From positions 1-64,000 of the IMG/VR virus record IMGVR_UViG_3300045581_000978: a stretch of 64,000 nt of DNA. One strand, given 5' to 3'. Of this stretch, positions 51,057-60,129 are shown one piece after another. Positions within the stretch are counted from its first letter, which is position 1, and every line of letters starts with the position of its first letter. The position numbers and the translations under genes were made by a program. This DNA is from a virus. The notes beneath the pieces are model-generated. The model saw only the letters and a list, made by a program, of their open reading frames with translations. It made no database searches and was not told the origin of the DNA.

Positions 51057-51101
51057 TGATAATTCGTTTACTAGTAGAAAATACAGTAAAGGTAATATAA
51101 A

Positions 51102-51620
51102 TTAAAGATTAGCTGCAAATATAGAACCATCTCCACCTTCTAGGCTTACAAACCCGCTATTACCTGTAAGCGGCAAGACTTGCATATCTAGAATAGATAG
51201 ACCAGATAAGCTATCGTAAAAAGAACTCCAATAGCAACGAACTGGTTGTTCAATATATACATACTTACCGTTATTCTTCTGTATGACAACATTTAAAGTG
51301 TATATTGCCTCGTAAGAATCGCTTTGATTTCTATAATCATGATTATAGACTCCTAAAATACTACCACCAAGCTTTCCATATAATACTTCATTAAATATCG
51401 AACTAGTTCTATAGTTAAAAAATACATCGCGCTTATAAGTTTCTTGCTTAGAAGAATCACCCCAATTTATAGTAAGTAAATCTACTCTAAAATCACTCTC
51501 TGATACTCCTGTTAGAGATACAGATAGTGTAGTAGATCCTTTTAGTAAAATAGGATCAGCTACAAAAGTAATATCATTAGGAGAGCTGCTTATATTATAG
51601 CTTACAGTAACAGTATTCAT
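51102..51620 (-). CDS. Small structural protein, Ig-like
   Basis: A 172-aa, beta-rich protein. VTVSYNISSSPNDITFVADP near 3-22, then INWGDSSKQE near 49-58 (a W-G-D-x-S as in PKD/Ig-like strands) and YTLNVVIQKNNGKYVYIEQP near 107-126 fit a PKD/Ig-like beta sandwich. Probably a small baseplate or fibre component. It overlaps the 970-aa gene upstream by ATGA. Confidence 0.5.
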   Translation of the reverse strand: MNTVTVSYNISSSPNDITFVADPILLKGSTTLSVSLTGVSESDFRVDLLTINWGDSSKQETYKRDVFFNYRTSSIFNEVLYGKLGGSILGVYNHDYRNQSDSYEAIYTLNVVIQKNNGKYVYIEQPVRCYWSSFYDSLSGLSILDMQVLPLTGNSGFVSLEGGDGSIFAANL

Positions 51621-54529
51621 ATAGAAAGGATTCCATCAGTAGAGGTTATAGAATAGGTGCCAGAAACACTATTTATAGAGGTGAAAATAGTACTCACACT
51701 AGCGAAGTTAGTAGTTAAACATGCTTTATCTGACTTATAGAACTTAATACCTAAGAAGCGCGCTTCTTTATCTATTATATCAAACGTTATATCAAACAAA
51801 TGGAATAGATTGTTATTATCGATGCCTATATAGGTTAGTTTATATATATCACTAAATGAATTATAAGATAGAACTGGTTTATCTATACTTACGATATTTA
51901 CGTTAAAGTCATTATCGAATACCGCGCTAATATTAAAGGTATAAGAAAGAACCTCGTCTGTAGTGTTTTTAGGGTATATATTCTCCGAAACTCCTGTATC
52001 AAAGTTATATCTAGTAATATTAGGATAAAAAGCTTTTGTGTTAGTAGCAGAAAGAGAATTTACTTGTTGTATAGTACAGAAAACAAGAGAATTGTCTTTC
52101 TCATTATAGAATTTATTGGAGAAAGGGCTAAAATCCTTATCAGTTAAAGAAAATACATTATTTTTTGTAGAAGGAGATACAAACTCACCATCTTCATAAC
52201 TAATTTTATCTATAACTATATAATTATCTGTTTCAACACATATATTATCATAGAATATCTCTATATTCTTAGGTGTGTTATAAACTTCTGCTTGTACTAG
52301 CTGTGAATACTTACCAAATATTACATTTAATGCACTAGATAAAGGTTGAGAGGAAGACTTAACCGCATTTTTAACAAAAATCTTACCCTCTAAGCTATCT
52401 TTATACGACATTAACCTGTAAACATCAGTACCTGTAACTGAACTCAGTATAGTTTCACTACCCGGTAGTATATTATCATAATACTGATATGAACTACCAT
52501 AATTATAGTCATTAGTTAGTTCTACTATATCACTAAAGTAACCACAATCGTAATTATTTACTTGTCCTAGTTCGGTCTCTATCTCAAATAAATTTTCCGT
52601 TAAAAGAGGTTCAGCTCCTGGTTCAGTGATAAGAATACCGTTAGTAGGCTTATCACCTACCGCATTAACTAACAAGCTATAGTAGTAAATGTTGTCATCC
52701 GACCCGGGATAACCTGGGTCAGTAGAAGATAAAGGATCAGGAAGGGGAGACCCATCTACAAACGTAAAGCTACCAGCATCTCGAAATGCACCTATATAAT
52801 TTCTATTGTCTAATGAACTGGTATAAAATCCTCCAAAATAATTAAGCTCTTGATATGGTTGAAACTCTCTAAAATACAGGTAATATGGTGAACCGCTTAA
52901 AAGAAAACTAGGGGTAGACGGATAATTTACGGTTAATGTTGATAGACCTGACCTTATCGTGTTTCCGCTTACACCGGTTAACGAATAATTAAAATTATAA
53001 CCGTCTTCGAAGTCATAAAATACATGGCCGTTTAATAATAAATTTAAAATAGGTTGAGTTTCAATCTCTTCTATTTGTTTAAATGATTGACCAAAACTAT
53101 CTTTAAACATGGCATATTCATTACCGTAAATATCTGTTTGATACTTGGTAATATAACCTTGGTTATATAGATCATTAAAGTTAAAACTATATTGATCTGC
53201 ACTGACATCAGCTGATCTTATAGTTTGCTCTTTCGTATAATAAGGAGAGAAGGTTTGTTCTGTTCCTCTTATGTATGGGTCACCCGAAGCAAAGGAAGAA
53301 GAAGCATTCCTAATATCAGGTCTGTTGTCAAATATATAAACTAAGGGGTAATCTTCACTACTGTTTATAGAAACGTTGCCATAAATTTTAGGATCTGGAA
53401 AAACGTAAATTTTATCTAGTTCTAGATCTTGTTTTATCTCATAGGTAAAGTTATTAGCATTAATCTGAAATATACCCATCTTGTCTGGTTTGAAGAACAA
53501 ACCTATATCTCTCAATAACTTTATTTGATTAGATTCCGCAGTAGGGGTATATATGTTTTGAAGGTTCTGTATATTATTAGTAGGGGTATCGGCTGTAAAT
53601 AATAAACCAGATGTAGCCGGTGTTGTAGTAGTATCGATATAATACATATCTACACCAGCATACTTGTTCAGATATTTTACTTTTAGAGAAGCTTTTTGAT
53701 CTTCAGAGAAACCATCAAGATTTTCGCAGTTATTTCTAAGTAATTCTAGCGGATTTGTTGGATCACAAACCGCGCTATAAGTCACTACCGCATTAACAGC
53801 AAGAGGTATTTCTGTTAAAAATACATTACTCTTAAATACAGTAAAAGGATCTTCAAAAAATAAATCTACGGGTATACTTTCTCTGTTTACTTCAACAAAT
53901 GGTGTATCTATTGCACGTATATCAAAGTATTCAGAGTAAACATCAACAAACTCTAATATATCAATCTTGAGATTAGATTGCAACGAAGATAAAGAATAGT
54001 TAAGAGCAGAATATGTTGGGCTATCTTGAGAGGAAAAAACGTAATCATATATTTTTTCATATAATGCTTTTTCTACAGATAAAGCTGTACCTTTTATTTT
54101 GTTTCGCTCTATCGCAAATTTAGCTGTATCACGCTTTTCTTTATAAAATAAAATAATTTGCCTAATTTTTTCTACATAAAAAGGAATAGCTACATCTAGA
54201 TCTACGGGGTTATTAAAATCGAGAGTAGATAAAAATTTAAGCTCCTGCTGAGTAGAGTAGGTTAAGGTAAGCTCTCTTAGGAAATCTACATATAGATTAA
54301 TAAAATCGATTTCCCTATCTTGCGTTATACTATTTTTATATTCAGCCCACTGCTCTAGGTAATAGAGATAAAATTTATTATACAGCTCAGGTGTATAATC
54401 TACACCCGTATTAGTAATAAACTCTAAAAAACTAAACGGAGCGGTATTGTCCTTAGTAACAGAATTATTCGTACTGCCTACTACAGAGCCTTTTATTATA
54501 GCATTACTAAAGACGATCTCACTACTCAT
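51617..54529 (-). CDS. Large baseplate-wedge-like protein
   Basis: A 970-aa protein. Its first 170 residues (FSFLEFITNTGVDYTPELYNKFYLYYLEQWAEYKN near 33-67 and DLDVAIPFYVEKIRQIILFYKEKRDTAKFAIERNKIKGT near 113-151) resemble a conserved helical N-terminal domain of large T4-like baseplate wedge proteins. The rest is beta-rich. It follows gp25, gp6 and the PKD protein in the order where T4 carries gp7/gp8. I assign the class, not a specific T4 gene. AATAAATA stands 6 nt before its ATG. Confidence 0.6.
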   Translation of the reverse strand: MSSEIVFSNAIIKGSVVGSTNNSVTKDNTAPFSFLEFITNTGVDYTPELYNKFYLYYLEQWAEYKNSITQDREIDFINLYVDFLRELTLTYSTQQELKFLSTLDFNNPVDLDVAIPFYVEKIRQIILFYKEKRDTAKFAIERNKIKGTALSVEKALYEKIYDYVFSSQDSPTYSALNYSLSSLQSNLKIDILEFVDVYSEYFDIRAIDTPFVEVNRESIPVDLFFEDPFTVFKSNVFLTEIPLAVNAVVTYSAVCDPTNPLELLRNNCENLDGFSEDQKASLKVKYLNKYAGVDMYYIDTTTTPATSGLLFTADTPTNNIQNLQNIYTPTAESNQIKLLRDIGLFFKPDKMGIFQINANNFTYEIKQDLELDKIYVFPDPKIYGNVSINSSEDYPLVYIFDNRPDIRNASSSFASGDPYIRGTEQTFSPYYTKEQTIRSADVSADQYSFNFNDLYNQGYITKYQTDIYGNEYAMFKDSFGQSFKQIEEIETQPILNLLLNGHVFYDFEDGYNFNYSLTGVSGNTIRSGLSTLTVNYPSTPSFLLSGSPYYLYFREFQPYQELNYFGGFYTSSLDNRNYIGAFRDAGSFTFVDGSPLPDPLSSTDPGYPGSDDNIYYYSLLVNAVGDKPTNGILITEPGAEPLLTENLFEIETELGQVNNYDCGYFSDIVELTNDYNYGSSYQYYDNILPGSETILSSVTGTDVYRLMSYKDSLEGKIFVKNAVKSSSQPLSSALNVIFGKYSQLVQAEVYNTPKNIEIFYDNICVETDNYIVIDKISYEDGEFVSPSTKNNVFSLTDKDFSPFSNKFYNEKDNSLVFCTIQQVNSLSATNTKAFYPNITRYNFDTGVSENIYPKNTTDEVLSYTFNISAVFDNDFNVNIVSIDKPVLSYNSFSDIYKLTYIGIDNNNLFHLFDITFDIIDKEARFLGIKFYKSDKACLTTNFASVSTIFTSINSVSGTYSITSTDGILSI

Positions 54530-54543
54530 CTTATATATTTATT
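54530..54543 (-). promoter_or_regulatory. Late-type promoter, AATAAATA, leaderless spacing
   Basis: AATAAATA on the minus strand (54536-54543), exactly 6 nt before the ATG at 54529. Confidence 0.55.
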
Positions 54544-54554
54544 TGCGAAAACTA

Positions 54555-56753
54555 TCACACAAACAAATTTAACTTACTATATAGTTTTTGAGCTACGATA
54601 TTAGAAATTATACCGCTTTCTTCAGCCCACGCATCATATGATGAATTATAAAAACTTAAAGTTGTATTTGTATCATTAAAATTAATAACACTATTAGTAA
54701 TAATACCATCTATTTCAGGATTATAGGTATAGAATAAGTAGTAAAGAGGCATTGTAGTTACCGGTGCACCGCTAGGTAGAAGTAGATTCCATCCCCACGT
54801 GTCATTGTAACTAGATAAAGCGTAAGTATTGTTAGCAGATAATGCTATAGAGGAAGCTGATAAAGGTAGATATGTATTAAGTAGTTTATAATTACCACTA
54901 AATTTTTCAAAAGCTACAATATCTTGACCAGCTGTAACAGTGTAATTAATTGTAATTTCTTGACCTAAATTTTTACCGTATAATGAATTATCTAGGTAAC
55001 CAAAAGTTTTAAAGTTTTCTTTAAACTTGTTTTGAGTACCGAATAGTCTTGAGTGATTTATAGATAGTAAATCAACAAGACGCTTTAATTCTTTTGGTAC
55101 GTTAAAGTTATTACTACTAAATCTTAGATCTTCTGTATTTAGGGTAATCAATATTGATAATAATTGATCTATATTACTATAATCGAGAACAGCATTATTA
55201 TCTACAAAGTTAGTAATTTTTTCGTAAGTCACCTTACCTATTGTATCCTGTAAGGAGTCAATATTACCAAATATAGATCCAAGGAAATCATTAAATAATA
55301 CTTTCTTATCTAAAAATAAAGGCTGTATAGCTATGTCTTTAAAAACAGCTTCAAAATCAACATCTTCACCTTTTTTAGCTATGTTGTAGTAGCCTCCAGA
55401 CGGATATACATTAAAAGTATTAGATACACCTGATACTATATTACCTTCTATATTGGCAGCTGCAGACAAGTATACGTTTTCTACAAGATTATTTGTTCTA
55501 GGTATTATATAACCCTTCCAAAAGCCTCCAGCTTCAAGAGAAGATAAAGAACCAAAATCAGAAAAGATATCAATACTATATTGTGTAACTCCATCCGTTA
55601 GTACTAAAGTCGTAAAATCAGATGGATATTGTAATAGTGGAATGTCTTTAACAGTAAAATTATCGCTATCTTTTACCTTTATAACAATACCTATTTTACT
55701 CCCAGCAAATTTATTTTTATCGATAGGAAATAGTGTTGGAAGAGTACCTTCACCGTCTAGACCGTTTGAAGTTATAGATAGTTCAGCATAATCAGTATTT
55801 TTAGCTACTGTAGTCTTATACCCTACCGTAGAAGTGTTTGCATGCGGCTTAAGATAACCACCATCGTAACCTAGTAATATATTTGTAAGAGTAGAAGGAA
55901 AATCATCTTTATAATACAATAGCTGGGTACCAGTTGTACCGCAGAAAAAAGAATCTTGATCGTCTTTATCTGTATGTATTATAGAGGTTCCTGACAGTTT
56001 AATGTAAATAGGTGAAGACGAAGTATTTATAGAAGAGACTTCAACAAACTCTGTTACTCCATTAATACCCTCGCTTAATATAAAGGTAGAAGAATAAGGG
56101 TAGAGATGACCGTAGTGAGTATTGCTTAAATTATTATCAAAATAATCCATCGCACTCCCACCTGATACAAAAGTTATAATACTTACCGGCTTCTCAACAT
56201 TAAAATTATATTTGTTAGCTGGTATTGGTTCTGGAGCTTTAACTGAAGTAGGCGGAGCAAAAAAATCATCATTTTTTGAAACTTGTTCCTCTGGTATAGT
56301 ATAATATTGCCAAGAAGTTGATCTAGTAACCAAAACAGGGCTAGTATATTTACCTGCAGTTAAAAATATATTGGTTGAATTAGAAGCAGATAACGAAATA
56401 GCATCAGGAAGATAATTATAAACGTTTACTTTTTGGGTAAATATATCATAATAACCTTCACCGTTTCTATCATATAAGTAGCAAGTAACTTTATATTGTC
56501 CTGGCTCTTCATAGCTATGAGAAGCTGTTACAGCTTCGGTAACAGTACCATCTCCAAAGTCCCACACTATTCTCTTTCGCGAAAGAGTGTTTTGAGGTAT
56601 AGGTATAAAATTAGGGCTAAAATAATCTGTTAGTAAGTCTAATCTAGGTCTAAAGCTAAAAGGAGTAAAAGGTAAGGCATAGCTACTAGTTGATGTAGTG
56701 CCTGTAAAGTTATAGGTATCAAAATAACTATATATGGTGTTTATATCACTCAT
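54555..56753 (-). CDS. Baseplate-region protein with N-terminal PKD domain
   Basis: A 732-aa protein. Residues 58-112 form a PKD/Ig-like domain with IVWDFGDGTVTEA and ASHSYEEPGQYKVTCYLYD, the strand-loop pattern typical of PKD. The remainder is beta-rich with a helical stretch near 460-560. It lies directly after gp6 (8-nt overlap), so it is likely part of the baseplate wedge. PKD domains in tail proteins usually mediate weak binding to cell surfaces. Confidence 0.65.
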   Translation of the reverse strand: MSDINTIYSYFDTYNFTGTTSTSSYALPFTPFSFRPRLDLLTDYFSPNFIPIPQNTLSRKRIVWDFGDGTVTEAVTASHSYEEPGQYKVTCYLYDRNGEGYYDIFTQKVNVYNYLPDAISLSASNSTNIFLTAGKYTSPVLVTRSTSWQYYTIPEEQVSKNDDFFAPPTSVKAPEPIPANKYNFNVEKPVSIITFVSGGSAMDYFDNNLSNTHYGHLYPYSSTFILSEGINGVTEFVEVSSINTSSSPIYIKLSGTSIIHTDKDDQDSFFCGTTGTQLLYYKDDFPSTLTNILLGYDGGYLKPHANTSTVGYKTTVAKNTDYAELSITSNGLDGEGTLPTLFPIDKNKFAGSKIGIVIKVKDSDNFTVKDIPLLQYPSDFTTLVLTDGVTQYSIDIFSDFGSLSSLEAGGFWKGYIIPRTNNLVENVYLSAAANIEGNIVSGVSNTFNVYPSGGYYNIAKKGEDVDFEAVFKDIAIQPLFLDKKVLFNDFLGSIFGNIDSLQDTIGKVTYEKITNFVDNNAVLDYSNIDQLLSILITLNTEDLRFSSNNFNVPKELKRLVDLLSINHSRLFGTQNKFKENFKTFGYLDNSLYGKNLGQEITINYTVTAGQDIVAFEKFSGNYKLLNTYLPLSASSIALSANNTYALSSYNDTWGWNLLLPSGAPVTTMPLYYLFYTYNPEIDGIITNSVINFNDTNTTLSFYNSSYDAWAEESGIISNIVAQKLYSKLNLFV

Positions 56754-58557
56754 TCTCTACTATAATTTTGTTCTTTAACTTACTTATTTCGTAAAAGAAA
56801 GCATATTGAAAAGCTTCTAGAGTATAGTTTTGTGATGTAAATACTACATCATTAACACCGCATACCGGATTCCAAAAAACTAAATTAAGTTTAGGTACAT
56901 TAAAATTAACATCGGTACGTCTTGTTTCGATATCCTTTACACCATCTACATTTTTAATGTTATTACTCAATTCACCTAAATCTATTATCTGACCTAGTTG
57001 TATGTTATTAAAATAATCCTTTATAGTGTTAATCACTCTATCAATTATTCTATCATTGCTTATTCTCGTATTAGCAGATTTTTTAATAACTAATGATGTA
57101 TTATCTTTTAAAGTTACTGTATCCTTTTCTCCTGCTAACTGCAATCCTATATCAACCGCTTTATAAACAGGATCAGCACAAACTATATTATGTGTAATAT
57201 CTTTTTTGTTATTGGCTTGATTTACTATTAACTGCTTTTGAGAAAAGTTCAGATAATTAGGTAGAGTTTCATTAATAATTGTAGCTGTTTTAGGAACGCA
57301 AAATAGATATACATTATTAAATGAAGTTGAGTTGGAAAAGGAAACCTGGTTAAAGAGTACTCTAGCGTCATCATTCGGTTTATTTAACCCAATAGAGTAA
57401 AAATATTTTAGATAAGTAGATGTATATTCATTGTTATCTAGAACACTTACACTTTTAACTATAACATTATAGTCTCTTTCTACGAAGTTTTTATAATCGT
57501 CTTTAGTAACCAATCTATTTTGCGCTGCAAATAGTTTAGGAGCATTTATTCTAATATCATCAACTGTTTCTGCATCTGAGATAGGCGAAGAAGAATTAGG
57601 ATTGTTTGCTAGTAAGTTAGGTAACTGTGATACCGGTAGAAAAGTTACAGTTGAGTCATATATGTTATTGGATATGCTATTAAATGTAGGAGAGTTATAT
57701 AGTACAAATTGATTACCGCCCATTAAGTTGGCACCCACAACACCATTTTCACCGTTAGATACAACATAATATATTTGTACGACATCACCTACCTTTAATT
57801 TCTTACCATTAACGTCATTACCAAATTTAAACTCAAAGTTACCGTTCTCGTTTAATCTCTTTTCATATTTTCTTGACGTACTATTCTCTAAGAACAAAGA
57901 TGCTGTCTCTTCCCACTCAGACCAGGTTTGAGTACCTGTATCAAATACAAATACAGAAAAAGAATTATCAGAAATAAAAGTATTGCTATCATTAATAGGT
58001 GAGTTATCAGCAATAGTAACTACTTCAAATGACTCGCCAGTAGCAGTATATGCAGGATATTCGCCTATATTACCTTGATATACGAAATTATTATCTGGGA
58101 AGATTTTTTCAACTACACCTGTCGTTGTCTTTTCAAAATTTACATCTCGTGTTACTACAAATGGCTGACCTCCCGCATTGATAGAAGAAAATCTCTTTAA
58201 TGTATAAACTCCAGCCGGCATAGAAGCATTTCCGGATAAAGACATTACCGCGAGCGATGTTTGTTTGCCTATAGGCTTATATCCTATATTACTAACAATC
58301 TTATTCATATTTTCATATAAAGAAGCTGTTGTAAAGGTTGATTCAGTAGAAGTAGTGTTTAAATAAAACAACAGAACATGATACATGTAAGCTACTACAT
58401 CTATAAAAGCGTTGATGTTAGATCCTTCATATACTTGATCTCTAAATACCTCATTTTCATTTAAACGAGATATAATTAGATCCTTTAATGTCGTAGCATC
58501 AAAAGTTGCGTAAGCGTCCCTAGGGAGATTGAATTCTGTAAAGTTTTTAATATTCAT
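56746..58557 (-). CDS. 6: Baseplate wedge protein gp6
   Basis: A 603-aa protein (T4 gp6 660 aa). NIKNFTEFNLPRDAYATFDATTLKDLIISRLNE near 2-34, FIDVVAYMYHVLLFYLNTTSTESTFTTASLYENM near 51-84 and AAQNRLVTKDDYKNFVERDY near 343-362 are the gp6/baseplate J blocks; the end near 545-560 (VDGVKDIETRRTD) is also typical. It forms the dimeric arm of the wedge and sits next to gp25 as in T4. Coupled to gp25 (TAATG). Confidence 0.9.
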   Translation of the reverse strand: MNIKNFTEFNLPRDAYATFDATTLKDLIISRLNENEVFRDQVYEGSNINAFIDVVAYMYHVLLFYLNTTSTESTFTTASLYENMNKIVSNIGYKPIGKQTSLAVMSLSGNASMPAGVYTLKRFSSINAGGQPFVVTRDVNFEKTTTGVVEKIFPDNNFVYQGNIGEYPAYTATGESFEVVTIADNSPINDSNTFISDNSFSVFVFDTGTQTWSEWEETASLFLENSTSRKYEKRLNENGNFEFKFGNDVNGKKLKVGDVVQIYYVVSNGENGVVGANLMGGNQFVLYNSPTFNSISNNIYDSTVTFLPVSQLPNLLANNPNSSSPISDAETVDDIRINAPKLFAAQNRLVTKDDYKNFVERDYNVIVKSVSVLDNNEYTSTYLKYFYSIGLNKPNDDARVLFNQVSFSNSTSFNNVYLFCVPKTATIINETLPNYLNFSQKQLIVNQANNKKDITHNIVCADPVYKAVDIGLQLAGEKDTVTLKDNTSLVIKKSANTRISNDRIIDRVINTIKDYFNNIQLGQIIDLGELSNNIKNVDGVKDIETRRTDVNFNVPKLNLVFWNPVCGVNDVVFTSQNYTLEAFQYAFFYEISKLKNKIIVENE

Positions 58558-59042
58558 TATGCAAAGACGTATCCATCATTATTTAGTACACCGTTCAGAG
58601 TTATGCTTGGTATATTCAGAGATGGAATGCCTATATCAAGATCAATAACATATTCTTGATCATCCGGTCTCACTAATACCTTAATTCTGTTTACCACAAG
58701 TCTATCATCCTGTAAAGGCAACTCTGTTAATATTCTTTCACCTAGAAAGAATCCAGCTGTTTCAGAAACAGCATCAAACAAAAAATCTCTTAAATCTAAA
58801 CCGAAATTAGGATTAAGTATCTTTTCACCTGGAGAAGTGGTTAATATGTTCTTAATAGCATTTAAAACAGAATTAACATCGTATATAGCAACTAAATCTT
58901 TTTTTTCTGATGCAGAATACAGTTCACTGTTAGTAGTATAACCATACTTTAAGTCAAAATTAATATCTTTATATAAGTACCCCTGCTTTAAAGCAGATGA
59001 TACCTGAGATGAAGGTTTAAAAGTATTTAAATTAATTGCCAT
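58557..59042 (-). CDS. 25: Baseplate wedge protein gp25
   Basis: A 161-aa gp25/T4 lysozyme-like wedge protein. KDLVAIYDVNSVLNAIKNILTTSPGEKILNPNFGLDLRDFLFD (taken in parts, near 47-90) is the family core (T-x-x-G-E-x-x-x-x-P-x-F-G), followed by VLVRPDDQEYVIDLDI near 127-142. T4 gp25 has 132 aa; this one has a longer N-terminus. Upstream is a small 55-aa gene overlapping it by 11 nt. Confidence 0.92.
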   Translation of the reverse strand: MAINLNTFKPSSQVSSALKQGYLYKDINFDLKYGYTTNSELYSASEKKDLVAIYDVNSVLNAIKNILTTSPGEKILNPNFGLDLRDFLFDAVSETAGFFLGERILTELPLQDDRLVVNRIKVLVRPDDQEYVIDLDIGIPSLNIPSITLNGVLNNDGYVFA

Positions 59043-59199
59043 ATTGCTCCATTAAGATATTAAAAGTTTCATTAAAAGATGATTCAACCATATAAAGTTT
59101 TTTAATGTATTTCTTAGCTTTATCTACGCTAGTAGAACAGCCTACCTTTTTACCAGTATCTTTTCTATAAACACATTTACCTTTTCGTTTATACGGCAT
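59032..59199 (-). CDS. Small basic protein (55 aa) before gp25
   Basis: A 55-aa frame, MPYKRKGKCVYRKDTGKKVG then C-S-T-S, with KKYIKKLYMVE in the middle. The GKCVYRKDTGKKVGCS pattern is seen in small T4-like phage proteins. It overlaps the gp25 start by 11 nt and is preceded by 59203..59475 at 3 nt, so it fits the run of genes. Function unknown. Confidence 0.6.
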   Translation of the reverse strand: MPYKRKGKCVYRKDTGKKVGCSTSVDKAKKYIKKLYMVESSFNETFNILMEQYGN

Positions 59200-59202
59200 A
59201 AC

Positions 59203-59475
59203 TTACCAATTTTTGCAAGAATAGTAACGCGGAGTTCCTGGCTTAGCAGTAGAGCATTTATGTCTTGCTCTAAAAGACTTTCTCTTTTTAGGATTAGATT
59301 TTTTAATACGTAAGTTAGGATCACCGTAATGCACTCGTTTATAACCGGTTTTGGTCTTAACGCATCTCATATATTTTTTATCTGCTCTCGTAGAAGACTG
59401 TTGTTTAGTAGTTTTTGTGCATCTAGCTCCTGCTTTTTCTTCGAGAATTTCTTCAACTAATAGGTTAAATTCCAT
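59203..59475 (-). CDS. Small basic virion-type protein
   Basis: A 90-aa Lys/Arg-rich protein with six cysteines. YKRVHYGDPNLRIKKSNPKK near 48-67, then SFRARHKC near 69-76, is a pattern common to small proteins near gp25 in T4-like phages. The N-terminus MEFNLLVEEILEEKAG contains L-V-E|E sites like prohead-protease targets. Function unknown; likely a packaged or structural protein. TATAAATA lies 5 nt before the ATG. Confidence 0.6.
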   Translation of the reverse strand: MEFNLLVEEILEEKAGARCTKTTKQQSSTRADKKYMRCVKTKTGYKRVHYGDPNLRIKKSNPKKRKSFRARHKCSTAKPGTPRYYSCKNW

Positions 59476-59488
59476 ATAATTATTTATA
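59476..59488 (-). promoter_or_regulatory. Late promoter, perfect TATAAATA
   Basis: TATAAATA on the minus strand (59481-59488), 5 nt before the ATG at 59475; back to back with the plus-strand copy at 59494-59501. Confidence 0.6.
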
Positions 59489-59493
59489 TCGAG

Positions 59494-59506
59494 TATAAAT
59501 AATAGT
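59494..59506 (+). promoter_or_regulatory. Late promoter, perfect TATAAATA
   Basis: TATAAATA (59494-59501), 5 nt before the ATG at 59507. Confidence 0.6.
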
Positions 59507-60088
59507 ATGACTAAAAAGTATCTAACGCTCGTAGAGGCGTATCTCAGCAGATATCAACGTGGTGGCTTTCTCGTTGGTGATGTTTTTAAATTTAATGATA
59601 ACTTTAAAACTACTGAGCAATATAAGAAACTAGGGCTCAACACTAAAGAGATGATCGATCAGATGATTGAAACTGGTCTCAATGTCCGTGTTGTAGGTAT
59701 TAAAGATACTACTTCTCCTAGATTTCCAGGTAACCCTCAAACTTCATCTAACGATGTTGAGCTCACAATAGCTCTCGACACAGGCGGTGGTAGATATACA
59801 CACTATGTAAATATCTCACCGGAAATGGGTCAACCACTTGATATTTACCCTAATTTACCGCCAATCCCAGATGAAGTTCGTCGTAAGAGCAAAGTTAATA
59901 TTAAGCCAGAGGAGTTAGAGAAGATGGATAATATCTCTAATAAGACAGATAGAGGTACTGGTAGCTATACTGATACAGAAAGATCACTTCCTACTAAAAA
60001 CACAGAAATTCCTTCTATGCCAGCAACTCCATCTATGGAAGTTAACTCATATACTAAGGAGTATATGTCTGAGCTACAGAAGTATTAA
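59507..60088 (+). CDS. Putative virion protein with targeting-like N-terminus
   Basis: A 193-aa protein. MTKKYLTLVEAYLSRYQRGGF at the N-terminus has an L-V-E|A site and a basic patch as in capsid-targeted proteins. The middle (FLVGDVFKFNDNFKTTEQYKKLG near 21-43 and NDVELTIALDTGGGRYTHYV near 84-103) is beta-rich; the C-terminal 60 residues are Pro/Ser/Thr-rich and disordered. Unknown function. Its stop is 3 nt from the recoded clamp-loader remnant on the opposite strand. Confidence 0.5.
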   Translation: MTKKYLTLVEAYLSRYQRGGFLVGDVFKFNDNFKTTEQYKKLGLNTKEMIDQMIETGLNVRVVGIKDTTSPRFPGNPQTSSNDVELTIALDTGGGRYTHYVNISPEMGQPLDIYPNLPPIPDEVRRKSKVNIKPEELEKMDNISNKTDRGTGSYTDTERSLPTKNTEIPSMPATPSMEVNSYTKEYMSELQKY

Positions 60089-60129
60089 TTTACTCTCTCG
60101 AGATTGATCCAACACGCAAAGCAGTTAAT
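60085..60129 (-). pseudogene. Orphaned 3' end of the clamp-loader gene (14 codons + stop)
   Basis: The minus-strand sequence after the homing-endonuclease stop codon reads INCFACWINLERVN and a stop. The first 11 residues are identical to the C-terminus of gp44 at 61001 (INCFACWINLEKS). Nine of the eleven shared codons differ, with 10 base changes in 33. So the original end of gene 44 lies here, cut off by the inserted endonuclease gene, and the functional gene carries a replacement end. The remnant abuts the stop of 59507..60088, as a compact convergent gene end would. Confidence 0.8.

Noticed and set aside
59142-59324. 60-aa reading frame beginning MILTYVLKNLILKRES on the minus strand
   Set aside because: It is an out-of-frame shadow of the 59203..59475 and 59032..59199 genes and has no own start signals.
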